Assembly (NCBI RefSeq): GCF_902686445.1 | Contig: NC_062227.1 | Location: 17,242,678-17,306,677 of the forward strand | Direction: 5' to 3' | DNA length: 64,000 bases | From: Sciurus carolinensis | Lineage: Eukaryota; Chordata; Mammalia; Rodentia; Sciuridae | Shown: one piece after another, positions 21,249-32,420 of the stretch | Position numbering within the stretch: the stretch's first letter is position 1 | How the letters are laid out: each line of letters starts with the position of its first letter | Made by a program: the position numbers and the translations under genes | Notes under the pieces: model-generated | The model's database searches: none | What the model was told of the DNA's origin: nothing | What the model saw: only the letters and a program-made list of their open reading frames with translations

Positions 21249-21660
21249 AATATGATGGTTTGGGTCTGGAATGTCCCCCCAGATCTCACATGAGGGAAGC
21301 ATGGCCCCCAGTGTGACAAGGTTCAGATCACGAAGACTCTGACCTCATCAGTGAAGTGATCCAAGGACATCTGGATAGACGGGGAGGCAGGAACTCGCTA
21401 GAGGAAGTAGGTCACTGGGGGTGTGCCTTGCATGTATGGGATTGTCTTCTCTCCACCCCCCTCCTGGCTGCCATAAGCTGACAGCCTCCCTCCTCCACAA
21501 CCTCCTCCGTGATGTTCTGCCTCACTTCAGGCCCAGAGCAATGGTGTCGGCCAACTGTGGACTGAACCTCTGAAACTGTGAGCCCACATAAATCTTCCTT
21601 CCTCTAAGTTGCTCTTGTCAGGTATTTTTGTCACAGCTACAAAAAGCTGATGGATACAGA
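21249..21660 (+). repeat. MaLR solo LTR (ORR1/MT-like)
   Basis: Complete LTR starting TGATGGTTTGGGTCTGGAAT. It has the internal GGTCACTGGGGGTGTGCCTT, GATGTTCTGCCTCAC, a CATAAATCTTCC polyadenylation-like region and a 3' end CTTGTCAGGTATTTTTGTCA before AAAAAGCTGATGG. Confidence 0.85.
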
Positions 21661-21837
21661 AGGAAGGGAATCTGTGTTCATTCCCTCAGCCAATTGTGCC
21701 ACCGGGGCCACTCAGCCTCCTGCTGCTCCTGAGTTCAGTACACAGAGTTCCCTACCCCATGCCAAGCACTGTGCCTGGCACAGGGACCCTGGTCTCTTCC
21801 TCTTCATCTCCTGATTAGGAGGGGAATGGTTTTCTTT

Positions 21838-21995
21838 GCCATGAGCTCCCAACAGATGCACTGCCTCACCACAGGCCCATAGTTATGAAGCTAATCAATC
21901 ACAGATTGGAACCTCCCAGTTATAAGCTCAAATAAAACTTTTTTCTGAATTATCTCAGGCATTTTGTTATAGTCATTGGAAGTTGACTAACACAT
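21838..21995 (+). repeat. MaLR LTR, 3' half
   Basis: Resembles the second half of the preceding LTR: CTGCCTCACCACAGGCC, CTCAAATAAAACTTTTT, GTTATAGTCATTGGAAGTTG. Confidence 0.6.
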
Positions 21996-22184
21996 TTCCC
22001 ATTCCACAGATTCTAAAGGTAAGTAGGACAGGCAAGAAGGGAAAAGGGGACAGAGAAGACCATGTTTCTTGGACACCCACCCATGACAAGGGGCAGCACA
22101 GGTCTCTCCAGCATGGCCAGATCCAGGAACCAGTCAATTTCCTTCCCATTTTAGAAGTGGAAAAAAATATCAAGTAAGACAAGG

Positions 22185-22370
22185 GACCCAGACCTCAACT
22201 CACTGGTGACCTGGCCTTGAGTGTGTTACCTTATTTCTTCATGCCTCAGTGTCCTGATCTGTAAAATGAGGATAAGCACAGTAGCTCCCCTTGGTCTGCT
22301 ACAAGAATTAAATGAGAACTGGAGAGATACTTGGAACGGTGTCTTGGAATGTAAGCATTATTTGTCCTAT
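22185..22370 (+). repeat. MIR SINE
   Basis: Well-preserved copy: GCCTCAGTGTCCTGATCTGT, AAAATGAGGATAAGC, ACAAGAATTAAATGAGA. Confidence 0.75.
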
Positions 22371-25117
22371 GAGTCAGAAACATCTGAAAAAGTGACTTAG
22401 AAAAAACTCACGTTAGACTCAGAGTGCTCTTCACACTCAGAACAGCTGTTATTCAGTGATTACTGCTGGGGTCTCTTTCCTGGGAGAAATCACTTGGGCA
22501 TCCATAATTTGAATTGGCCTAAAGCAAGGTAGGCATGTCACTACCTCGTGACAGCAGTGAGCGGGGAGCTCCGCTAGGAAGCATGGTTGCATTATTAAGA
22601 AACACCCTCCTCACAAAGACCTGGAAGTTTCTTAGTCCCTGTGCTTCTGCCTCTATGTGGGTCCATCTTCTTTATTCCTTGCCCTGAAATTTCTTCCAAT
22701 ACTGGGAGGTGAGGTGTTTTAACAAGAGCCAGCAGAACGCAACACATTCTCCCTTCTTAACATTTAAGAGTGGGGAGCACTAAGAACTGCCATGGAACCA
22801 CAGTCACCCTGCTCTGGGAAAAAAATAAAAATGGCTCCCCTGTACCCTCCTCTCCACTTCCTATCTCCACAGGAAGTGGCTGCTGCCCACGTCCTGGGCA
22901 TGGTAACCAAGGTACTATTCCCCAAGACACTCCGGCACTCCTCAGCATGGGTCTCTCTTCCTATCTCACACCCATGGACCGGTGACCACCTTTGATAATC
23001 AGGACCCAGAAGATGACAGGGAACTTGTCACAATGATCACAGGTGACAGCAGGATGGAAACCGAGCCAGAGCTGTGTGGGGGTTCAACCGTCAAGATCCA
23101 CCAAGGAGCTTTTGGCTTCCCAGCACGTCTTGCCAAGGATGACTTCAGATCCATCTGTTCCCACTCACAGTGAGCAAAGGCCTCCATCTTCACAGGGGTG
23201 TGGCTGGCTTTCTCTCCTCTCTTCTTCCTGAAATTGGGCTGGATGGAGTTAGCACCAGGGTGAGCCCCAGGAAAACTGGCAGCCTATGGCGTCTGCTGCC
23301 TGCGAGGGTTTGGGGGTCTCACTTGCAGCTCAGAGTCACACAGTTATGTGTCTCCCATGGGCCTCTGTGGAGATGGAGCTGTGTTGTCGAGGTTGAGTGT
23401 TTATTCTGAGAACAGAGTCAGATCAGATGTGGATGTGTCTGACAGAGCTCACAGCTGGAACACGGGATGGGGCAAGCAGACACGGGATGGGGCAAGCAGA
23501 TGTGGCCATGTGAAGCATGACATCGTTGGGGGAGATGCATAAAAACATGGGGCAGCAGCATTGAATGCAGCCTAGAAAGTTCCATAAGCAAAGAGGTAGA
23601 TGGATGGAGGGAGGCATGCCCGGTGACTCTCTTGGAAGAGGGAAGCATCCCTTGGATGGTTATTGACTCAGGTGCCTAGGCCTGGTGTCCTTGAGTCTTA
23701 GGGATGGTTCCAGAGATCCGTAGGGAGGACAGGAAGCACCAGGGAATTTACCTGCCCCAATCCAATGCAGTTCCTTCCCAAGGACCCTCAAGAAATGGAG
23801 TATGGAGACCCCAGCCCCTCCCTGCTCAGTGGAATGGACAAGGGGTCTCTCCACAGAGTTGCCTAGAAGGTGTCTGCAGGATAAGGCCCCAGTGCCCATG
23901 GTGACCACTGGCTCTATAGCATGCCCCCCACTCACTGGCCCACCTCTCCCACTCCTCTCTTGGGGCTTCCTGGGACCCTCTACCCAAATACATCTTGCCC
24001 TTGAGTCCCTGTGTCCAAATCTGCTCCTGAGAGAACAAAAACCAGGACACTAGGGCAGAGGGAGAACCGTAGGGGGGGTTTGGGGGCTTCTACTCCTGGG
24101 GTTGGAGGGAGTCTCAGAAGAGGGGACCAATAGTTCCATGGTACTTACACTCCCATGTCATGGAGGGGATGGTGGGACAAGATGGCCAGTTCTGATGTGT
24201 GACATTGATGAGACGTAGACACAACATTCCCCTGGTCAGTTGGAAGCCACCTGCAGGTGGCATCCCTGGGTTTAGGGTCTGGACCACAGAAGGTGCAGCC
24301 CGAGCTCAGCTGCGCTCCAGCAGAAGGAGGTGCGAGGTGGAGCGTGTCCCCAGAGAGAAGCAGATCATGGAGAAAGTCGCACCCACCAGCTGTGCTTCCC
24401 TGAGAGGCCTCTCTGCTGCATCCCGCAGGACGCAGACACTTTAGAGCCCTGACCTCAGGCCACCACAGGTGACCCTGCAGCCACTCTTAAGTGCATGTGC
24501 AGCATAGACCAGCCAGAGGTGTCCGGGTGCTGGATACCACCAGCCTTTCCAGGAAAGATGAGGCCAGGAAGCCCCTGCCGCGCCCCGGGAGCACTCCTCT
24601 CCTCGGCTCCACCTCGCCAACCCGGTGAGGCCGACTCTGCAGCTGGAAGCCCTTTGTTCCATCGGGTTATGTGAATGGTTCGTGTCCTTCCTGCTATCCC
24701 AGGGGAGAGGCAGCCTCCAGAGCCAGGAGGACCCAGCTCTCAGACACCCATATGGCATGTTTTCAGAAGGAAACTGAGGCCTGGAGATGGGGGTGAACTG
24801 CCCAGGAGAAAGGGCGACTGGACATTATCATGTCTGTGCCCTGGGTCCACCACCCAGTTGTGCCTCAAGGGGCCTGTGGACAGGACCACCAGGCTGCCAT
24901 GTTGTCCAGAGACAGAGGAGAGCCAAGGGGCAGAGGAAAGGAGGGAGGAGACAGGTGAGGGCTGGCCCAGGAGTGGCAGGCAAATGTGAGGCTCTGTCCC
25001 TGCTTGGCTCCTGCTGGCCAGAGCTCTGCATGGTCAGCAGGCATGCTGGGATCTCGGCGCCCCGACATTTTTACTTCTCTGATGGAAACCAGAGTCTTCT
25101 GTGTTTTATGGTACTTT
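22371..25117. other. GC-rich non-coding, no gene recognised
   Basis: A 2.7-kb stretch of mixed unique DNA with many short overlapping open frames on both strands (60-105 codons) and no domain, paired splice sites or clear repeat apart from a 20-bp tandem duplication at 23461-23500. It could hide untranslated RNA exons. Confidence 0.4.
23461..23500. repeat. Perfect 20-bp tandem duplication
   Basis: CACGGGATGGGGCAAGCAGA occurs twice head to tail with no mismatch. Confidence 0.97.
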
Positions 25118-25196
25118 GTGATTTTTTTCTGTGCTGGGGATGAACCCAGGGCCGCAGGCACGCTAGGCAGGTGCTCTGCCACTGAGCCTAGCCCTG
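25118..25196 (-). mobile_element. Monomeric ID SINE
   Basis: The inverted ID sequence begins after a T-rich tail: GCTGGGGATGAACCCAGGGC and GTGCTCTGCCACTGAGCCTA, i.e. box B then box A in reverse. This is an ID monomer distinct from the dimers. Confidence 0.88.
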
Positions 25197-25230
25197 CCCT
25201 GATTCTTGCTTCTTTTAAACAGAATATTGA

Positions 25231-25431
25231 CAGGCCGAGCGCAGCAGCACACGTGGCTTGGGAGGCCGAGGCAGGAGGATGGCGAGGCCAAAGCCAGCCC
25301 TAGCAACAGTGAGGCCCTGAGCCACTCAACGAGACCCTGTGTCTAAATAAAATGCAAAATAGGGCTGGGGAGGTGGCTCTGTGGTCAAGTGCCCCTGAGT
25401 TCAATCCCTGGTACAAAAATACAATAAAATG
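25231..25431 (+). mobile_element. B1-dID dimeric SINE
   Basis: The left half has GGGAGGCCGAGGCAGGAGGA, followed by GAGACCCTGTGTCTAAATAA and the ID half GGGCTGGGGAGGTGGCTCTG with box B-like GAGTTCAATCC. It lies about 35 bases from the inverted ID monomer. Confidence 0.93.
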
Positions 25432-26099
25432 AAGACAGCCTTCGGGGCAACGCTAATGACACCTGCACAGCACTTGCTACGTACAGCCTGTTCCAGGTTT
25501 TCTAGTCTTGGTTCACAGGATGTTCAACGGGGGCCTGTGAGCTGACATTACTGCCTCACAGGCAGGGAGGGACCCAGGTGCAAAAGCAGGGTCAAGTCAC
25601 AGGGCGTGCAGGGTTGTGCATCAGGGTTGGGTTTGTGACCTGGCTGCACCATGTCTGCCCTCTCACCAGTGACCAGGTGTCAGGGATGAGATCACTGGCA
25701 GCTGGATGGGAGGGTTTTGGTGAAAGAGCCCAGTAGGTTCCAAGACAGCTGGCATGTGCAAGGGGACCCTTTCCTGCCTGGCCTGGTGGCTCTGTCCCCT
25801 TCCCTCCTGTACCAGCCCTCACCACCCGCAGCCTGGCCGTCCCTGTCACAGAGCCACACCCAACAGGAGATCCAGCCCTGAAGGTTGCTCCCAGGGCCAC
25901 CCAGTGAGGGCCCAGAACCCCACTACCTTTCTGCTGCCTTCCAGCGGAAATTATAAGCACTTTGTGTAACTCCGTCTGTCCCCGCCACCGCCGCGGGAAA
26001 GCGATTGAGGTCAGGGGAGGCCGACAGCCTACCCATCACGCCCGCCACGGCCATTCCTCACGTGGTGACATGCAACCTCCCACTGAGGGTCCCCTCTGG
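25432..26099. other. Non-coding with a short CpG-rich patch
   Basis: 25440-25640 shows faint MIR-like phrases. 25970-26060 is CpG-rich (CCGCCACCGCCGCGGG) and ends in an E-box (CACGTG), next to the candidate element at 26.1 kb. No exon seen. Confidence 0.4.
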
Positions 26100-26215
26100 G
26101 GAAGCGATTCCTTCAAGCCCAGAACAAGTGCCAAACAGCTTTGCTGAATAATCGTGTGGAACACATTGAAAATAGCCGCCTCTGTAATCAATGGTCAGCC
26201 ACGGCGGCCCAGCCT
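26100..26215. promoter_or_regulatory. Candidate conserved element (putative enhancer)
   Basis: Repeat-free island with GTGCCAAACAGCTTTGCTGA, TAATCGTG and CTGTAATCAATGGTCAGCC. The NF1-like, PBX/HOX-like and CCAAT-type cores sit directly after a CpG-rich patch. Inferred from motif density only. Confidence 0.4.
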
Positions 26216-27484
26216 CCAGCAGCAACAGGGGTGGATAGTGAGCAGCCTCCTGCTCGGCAGAGGGCAGGCCCGGGAGGCAGGGAGGAGGAGGCCCTGGACC
26301 AAGAACGGGCAGCCTGGCTGGAAGGGGACAGGGCAGCCTGCGTCCTTGTCACTCCGAGCCCCACAGAATCTGTGACTGAGACTAAAGAGAGGTGTCTTTG
26401 CTCCTCCTTGACTTCTTGCTCACCGACAATCCCAGACTCCACAGGACAAGGGTGTGTGTGTGTCTGTGTGTGTGTGCACACGTGTGTGCCAGGGAGTCAC
26501 AGAGGACAGGAGGAAGGAGGGAGAGAGACAGGGCATCTAGAAATAAGAGGGGTGGAGAGGGAAGGAAATATGAGTGAGAAACGGAAAAGAAGAGTGGAGC
26601 CGTGAGCAGGTGATCTGAAGCCGAGAGTCAGGGAGAGGAATCAGGGAGAAACAGAGGCAGGCCAAAGCCAGCCAGAGGGACAGGGACGGGGAGGCATGGG
26701 GACGGGGAGGGACAGAGGGACAGGGAAGGGCAGGGGTGCCTCAGTGTGGCTGGGTCTTGTTCCCAGTGGGAAAGGAAAAGTGCTCTTTGTGGCCAAAAGC
26801 CTTGAGTGACACCAGCGGTCCCCCACGCCTGTGAGTGCCCACACCCAGGTGCTGCAGCACCTGGGCACAGGAGGGCACAGGCAGACACCAGCAAGCACAC
26901 TCGAGAGTCCACCGCAGATGTCACACTCACCTGCACACGAGCACAGGTCCCAGGCACACTCCCATCATCACACGCACACACGCCTGCACATGCCCCCTCA
27001 CCCACCTGCACACACCTGGTGGAGGGCACGCTTGTGTGCACACAGGTACACTCACAGAGGCCCAAGGCCACCCCTCCCCCAGCCCTGGACACAATTCAGT
27101 CCCAGAACAGACAGAGTCATCTGCAGCCTGAGCCAAAGGAAATAAACCAGAGCCAGACTGTAGCCAGGCATGGGGGAGGTGGGGAGGTCGGGGAGGCGGG
27201 GAGGCCAGGAAGGAGGAGGCCACCCAGCCAGCAGCCCCAGGAGGACCACAGTCCAACAGAAAGGGGAAGAACCTGGGCTGCACTCGAAACTGCAGCCTGA
27301 GCCACCCGCCCTTCAGCCCAACATCCAAGTCTGCTCATGGCCCGAGCTACCTGGAGAACCAGCCAGACTCTGGCTCCAAGACCCGAGGAAGCCCAGGGAA
27401 GAGTGGCCAGGCACAAGGCGAGAGCAGGGCTGCATGGCCCTCCCCTGGGCCCAGCCAGCCCTCTGAGTCTGGTGGCAGTTTCCA
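26216..27484. other. GC-rich non-coding with GT/CA-rich tracts
   Basis: Includes a (GT)n run near 26450-26485, purine-rich GGGA stretches (26500-26730) and CA-rich DNA (26830-27060). The 100-164-codon frames here arise from composition bias. Confidence 0.45.
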
Positions 27485-27725
27485 GGCCACCTTTGATTTG
27501 CTCTCGCCAGCTGTCCCGGCTAGCTCCCAGTAATTTGCCAAAATTAACAGATTTATGGCAGCACCTTGGTTTGGATCAACTTTTTGTATGTATTTTGCAA
27601 GAGGAAAGCATTCTCTCCTCCAACTTACTGTTTAACTATTAATACGCTCTGCATTGGCTGCTGCTTAATGACTGTTCAAATTTCCTCTCTTCATAGAGAA
27701 TGTTGCTGTTGTGACCCAGGGTCCC
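27485..27725. promoter_or_regulatory. AT-rich candidate conserved element (putative enhancer)
   Basis: Sharp AT-rich, repeat-free island: CCCAGTAATTTGCCAAAATT, ACTATTAATACGCTCTGCAT, GCTGCTTAATGACTGTTCAA. Multiple TAAT cores and NF1/SOX-like words. Among the strongest enhancer-like segments by eye. Confidence 0.5.
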
Positions 27726-28059
27726 AGGGGGCTTGCAAGCACAAACACACCAAAGCCATAAAAAGGGCAATTAATTTTTAAAAAAAAACTGCAGGAGAGT
27801 GGGAGAGAATGGATCTCTGTTTACAGAAGAACGAGAAAGAAAACAGGTATTTCTAAGAAGTGTCCTTACGAGACAGCAGTGTCTTTTAAATGCTTTTGAG
27901 AAAATACCACAACCCAAAAGTCCTTGGAGGAGGCTGTCTTGTGGACATTTGGTCAGTTGACAACCCACTCAACTGTGTGTCGGCTGCCAAGGACAGGCCC
28001 GGGTGGGCTCGCTGGACAGGTCCGTGGAGAAGGTCACTGGGTGTGAGGAAGGTGGACAT
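27726..28059. other. Non-coding, unassigned
   Basis: Mixed sequence with an A-run at 27779-27788. Nothing recognised. Confidence 0.4.
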
Positions 28060-28145
28060 CCTGGCCTGACTTAAATCCTAGTTCAACTCAAGCTCCTACT
28101 GCTTCTGAGCCTCAGTTTACCCACCGTGAGGTTGGCTGTTAGGAT
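28060..28145 (+). repeat. MIR SINE fragment
   Basis: Contains TCTGAGCCTCAGTTTACCCA with flanking MIR-like sequence. Confidence 0.5.
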
Positions 28146-28300
28146 CTAAAAGGGGAAGGTGTGTCAAGGGCTTTAGTCTGCTGCTGGCAGGTAGTCCGTG
28201 TCCACAAACCTCCTCCTTCCATATTCATTTCTGTGTTTGCAAAACACCTGCCCCAGACCCAGTCATGGGGCTGGGTTCTGAGGACATAGAAGAAAAACAA

Positions 28301-28520
28301 ATTAGCTGGGCCTGGGGGTGTATGCCTGTCATCCCAGCAGCTCTGGAGGCTGACATAGGAGGATCGGGAGTTCAAAGCCAGCCTCAGCAATGGCGAGGCC
28401 CTAAGCAACTCAGTGAGACCCTGTCTCTAAATAAAATAGGAAACAGGGCTGGGGATGTGGCTTAGCAGTTGAGCGCCCCTGAGTTCAAATCCCCAGTACT
28501 CAAAAATAAAAAAGAAAGAC
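28301..28520 (+). mobile_element. B1-dID dimeric SINE
   Basis: Well-preserved dimer: ATGCCTGTCATCCCAGCAGC, CAGTGAGACCCTGTCTCTAA, GGGCTGGGGATGTGGCTTAG. A 16-bp target-site duplication with one mismatch flanks it (28291-28306 and 28513-28528). Confidence 0.97.
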
Positions 28521-28999
28521 AAATTAGCCCCTGCCCATGTAGGGCTGACATCCAATGGTAGGAGAAGGAGACCGAGCAGGTGGAATTGCCACAGGTCCCA
28601 CAATTACTCTAAATGCTTGAGGGGAAATGAAACAGAGTAAGGGGAGGGAGATTGTCACAGGGGCTGTATTGGGTGGTGGCCTCAGGGTCAGGGAGAGGCA
28701 CAGTCAGGGTGGAAACTGGACGGAACCTGAAGGGAGGGAGGGATGAACCTCAGGGAGATCTTTCTGTACCCCAGACACTTTTCTTAAAGCTGGGACTAAG
28801 AGGCCTGGCCCCGCCCTCCAGGGACAGGGAGGCGCTGGCCCCACCCTAGCAATGGCTTTGCCACCAGAGGGCCATGGAAACAGGTCTGGAGCAACTGTGA
28901 ATGCTTTTGTTCCAAATTTAGAATTAAATATAGATTTCTGCCATGGGACATATTTACCTGTTTGCCACATGTCACGTGTTGTTCATGCATCTGTGTGCA
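28521..28999. other. Non-coding, unassigned
   Basis: GC-rich to 28850, then mixed. No exon supported. Confidence 0.45.
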
Positions 29000-29110
29000 T
29001 GTGTCTGTTCTGGGCACCTACACTGTGCCAGGCGCTTGCTGGGGTGGGGTGCAGCCTGAGGAGATCAGCCGAGCCCCCACTTTCTGCACCGAGAGTGCAA
29101 AGGATTGGAG
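29000..29110 (-). repeat. L2 LINE 3' end fragment
   Basis: Contains GGGCACCTACACTGTGCCAG, GCGCTTGCTGGGG, the inverted L2 terminal phrase. Confidence 0.6.
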
Positions 29111-29309
29111 AGAAACCCACACAGTCACCAGGATCCTTTCAAGGAGAGGGAGCTACCAGACCTGGAGAGGAGCCTGGCAGAGAAAATGCCAGGGAAGCAC
29201 TGCCCCAGGAAGGAAGGGCACAGCTGACACCTGCTAAGCAGGAGGAGGGAGAGGGAACAGTGTTGCTGACTGAAGGAAGAGTGGGGGTGAGGCCCAGGCC
29301 CATGGTGAG

Positions 29310-29460
29310 TCACATCAGATTTGAGAACAGACAGCCCCGGTTCCAATCCCAGCCCCACCACCTCCCACCCATAGGGCTTTGACCAGGGGACCCCAGGTCT
29401 CTGAGCTTCAGGGTTCCCATCTGTAAAGTGAACTCAGGGAGACTCCCAGTTGGTCTAGAG
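29310..29460 (+). repeat. MIR SINE
   Basis: Contains CGGTTCCAATCCCAGCCCC, TGAGCTTCAGGGTTCCCATC and TGTAAAGTGAACTCAGGG in MIR order. Confidence 0.6.
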
Positions 29461-30169
29461 CCCCTGAGTGGGGAAAGTGTTTAGTAGGATGCAGTCTTAA
29501 AACAAGATGGGTTTCTTGCAGCAGAGTGGGATGAGGGGAGGGGACAGGCTTGGGGTCAGACACCAGACTGCTGGCATCCGCTCTGTCCCCTGTGAGCAGC
29601 CTCAGACTCCCCACCATGAAATGAGTGGTTTCAGTTCTCATGGTAGGAAAGTGACGTTCAGGGGAGGCAGATGCTGATTCTGGAAGGATGGACACGAAGG
29701 TGAGACCACCCTCTGCTGTGCCCCTTCCCTCGCCCATGACAGATTCCCTAGTGTGCAGAAGGCCTGGGCCTCATCACAGGAACACCCACCCTGATGGGCC
29801 TGCCCCTTCTCCCCTTGCTTCCTCCCCACGATTGCTCGGTCCTCACATTTTCAGGAACACCTGGATGCTGCCAGCCAGGATCCATCTGCAACCCGACTCC
29901 CTTGAACTCTCGCCTCTCCTGCTACCTGCCTGGTCCTCATCTTCACATTGACATCCCTAAATGACACCCAAACCTGACGTGATCAAAGTGGAAACCCTGG
30001 TTCCTGCCTGCTCCCTGACCTGTCCCCTGGCACCACTGTCCTGGTGCTGAGGATGGACAGTGCCAACAGCCCCCTGGCTCTGGAAGAACCTGGCAGTCAC
30101 CCTGGACTCCCGTCTTCCGCTCAGATTCCAGCCCACATGCAGCCTGAACCGTACCACCCATGTCTGGGT
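29461..30169. other. Non-coding, probably older L2 body
   Basis: GC-rich DNA leading into the L2 3' end. Phrases at 29970-30160 suggest more upstream L2, but they are too diverged to delimit. Confidence 0.4.
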
Positions 30170-30672
30170 CACCAGGGTGACTTCAGCAGCCTCCAGACTC
30201 CACAATGTTTTGAGTGATTCACCAGGATTTTATAAAAGCATCTTGCCACTCCTCTGCTCCCTCCAAGCCCACTGGCTGCAGCCTCCCTGGTGTGGCAGCC
30301 TCAGGACCTTTGCAGCAGCCAATGTCTTCCTCCAGGCCTCCCTCAGCCATCACCTCAAGGAGGGCTTTCCTGACACTCCATTCAACAGCCCTATGCTCCC
30401 TGGTCCCAATTCTGCTCTGTTTTTATGTTGCTTCACAGCTCCTGGTTCCTCTGCCTTTCTCTCTCCCCCTCTCCCTCCCTCTCTCCCTCTCCCCCTCTCC
30501 CTCTCTCCGTCTCCCCCTCTCCCTCTCTCCCTCTCCCCCTCTCCCTCTCCCCCTCTCCCTCTCTCCTTCTCCCTCTCTCTCTCTCCTAGAAGGCTAGGTC
30601 CTTGAGCCAAGCATCTTTGGTTTATTGGTGATGGGGAGACTCAGTATGTATCTGTTGAATAAATGAATCTAC
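30170..30672 (+). repeat. L2 LINE 3' end, interrupted by a pyrimidine tract
   Basis: Contains CTCAGGACCTTTGCAGCAGC, ACCTCAAGGAGGGCTTTCCT, CAATTCTGCTCTGTTTTTAT, then after the C/T tract AGAAGGCTAGGTCCTTGAGC and CTGTTGAATAAATGAAT. Confidence 0.78.
30454..30587. repeat. 134-base polypyrimidine (CCCTCT)n tract
   Basis: Uninterrupted C/T on the + strand apart from one G at 30509, built from CTCTCC and CCCTCT hexamers. Lies within the L2 copy. Confidence 0.96.
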
Positions 30673-32224
30673 AACCCAAATAAAGCTTAATTCACAGGCT
30701 CTTTGACCTTGGAAGATGCCAAGAGGCAACTTCTAGTGGGACCCAGAGGGCGCGAGGGCGCCACCTGCCAGGGGCCTGACCCCTTAAACTGGGAGCCCTG
30801 CCCGGGGCCCCGATGCCTAGAGGCTGATCAGAGAGAGAGAGAGAGGCAGCAAGAACCCAGGTTCCGGGCAGAACCCGCCTCAGTCCCCTCTCCTGCTCTT
30901 GGGTCCACTCCATTCTGGGTGCCCAGTGCTCAACTGGAAGGTGTCAGGGGTCAAATCCCTTTTTCCCAAAAAGGCAGTCTGAGCCCAAGCCCAGAAGGGT
31001 GGCCTTATTGGGAAGTGGGGTCTTTGCAATGGAATCTGTTAAAGCCACGTCACCCTAGGACAGGCCAGGGCCATGCAGTGGCCCTGGTCCTCCAGGCACA
31101 GGGAGATTTGGACACAGAGATGCACACGCAGAGGGAAGAACTGCAGGGGGAGATGGGGCAGTGGCCACAGTGGGGTCACGACAAGCCCATGAATACCTGG
31201 GGCCACCAACAGGTAGAAGGGGCACAGGAGAGTCCTCCTCAGAGTCTCCAGGTGGTGTGGTCCAGCCACACTCTCAGGTTAGACTCCGGGGCCTCCGGGG
31301 CTTCCAAGATGAGGGCAGAACATCTCTGTTGCCTTTGGTCACCCAGTGTGTGGCAGTCGCTGCAGCCTAGGACCAGACACAGCAGGTTAAATGTGAAGTG
31401 TCCTGGGCCACCTGGTGATGGATCACAGAAGATTGGAGGTCCCCTGAGTGTCGGGGACCCCTGCCCCCACTGCAAGTCACCTCTGTCCATCTGTTGAAGG
31501 GAACCAAGTACATAAGGGACTCCCCCAACTTATCATTCGACCACAGTGAATGCCGGGTCCCCAAGATCTGGGGACACCAGGGCAGGGCTCCCTACATCAG
31601 CCCCTGTCACCTGCACAGGGCCCAAAGACTTGAGCAACAGGGGCCACTGGGAAGCTGAACCGCAGCCCCCAGCCCAGAGCCCCAAAGTCACCATTGCCCG
31701 CTTGCAGACATTCCTGCAAAAGTGTAGCCCAAGGCACCACCCGATCCTCCCCAGGAAAGCCACCAGGCACCGGCCCGCTGCCCATGTCCATCCACTTTTG
31801 GCCCTGGGAGCTAATTGCAGAAGCTTCGTCTTAGAGGAAACCACAAGTACACTCTCACCCACGTTTTACAACTTTGTAACTCACCAAATAAACCTGAATC
31901 CTATAACCATAAAAAAAAAAAGCCGAAACGAGTTGGACAGGAACCAGCATGGGGAGTGGGAGGGGCAGGGAGCGTCTTTGATGGAGACTAAGGTGCAGAG
32001 CAGGGCAGGGACCTATCCACATGATGTGGGCACAAATTTTCACCTGTCGCAGTGTCTCAAAGAACAGCCTGTGATCCCTAGAAATCCAGGGATCCCTGGA
32101 AGTCACCCCTTCTTCCTCAGCAGAACTTCATCCAGTCTCCCTGGCCAGGGCTGGTTCTGGCAGCCTACGCTGTCTTCTGAAGCTGGAGAAGGCCCTGGCT
32201 AGGAGTGGGCCTTAATGTCTCCCA
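30673..32224. other. GC-rich non-coding; possible retrocopy tail at 31921
   Basis: A 264-codon open frame at 30703-31497 has no recognisable domain and is probably chance. AATAAA at 31887-31892 lies about 20 bases before an A-run at 31910-31921, the layout of a polyadenylated insert, but its source is not recognised. Confidence 0.4.
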
Positions 32225-32420
32225 GGCTAAATGAAAGCCATACTTCATTTTACATTAAGGGCATTTTTAAAAAGTGGAGTATCTACAACATTTAAATATC
32301 ATTAGTAATTACATTTTATTTTATTTAGAACTGGTGGGAAACACTTTATTTCTAATGAGGTACATTTGTTTTTAATATCCAGTTTACCAAACAGAGAGAT
32401 CTCTGCAAAATGACTGGAGA
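32225..32420. promoter_or_regulatory. AT-rich candidate conserved element (putative enhancer)
   Basis: AT-rich repeat-free island: TAAATATCATTAGTAATTAC, TTTATTTCTAATGAGGTACA. Several TAAT and TTTAAA words between GC-rich flanks. Function inferred only. Confidence 0.35.

Noticed and set aside
30703..31497. 264-codon + strand open frame
   Set aside because: No recognisable domain, no flanking splice or promoter evidence; GC-rich DNA gives such frames by chance.
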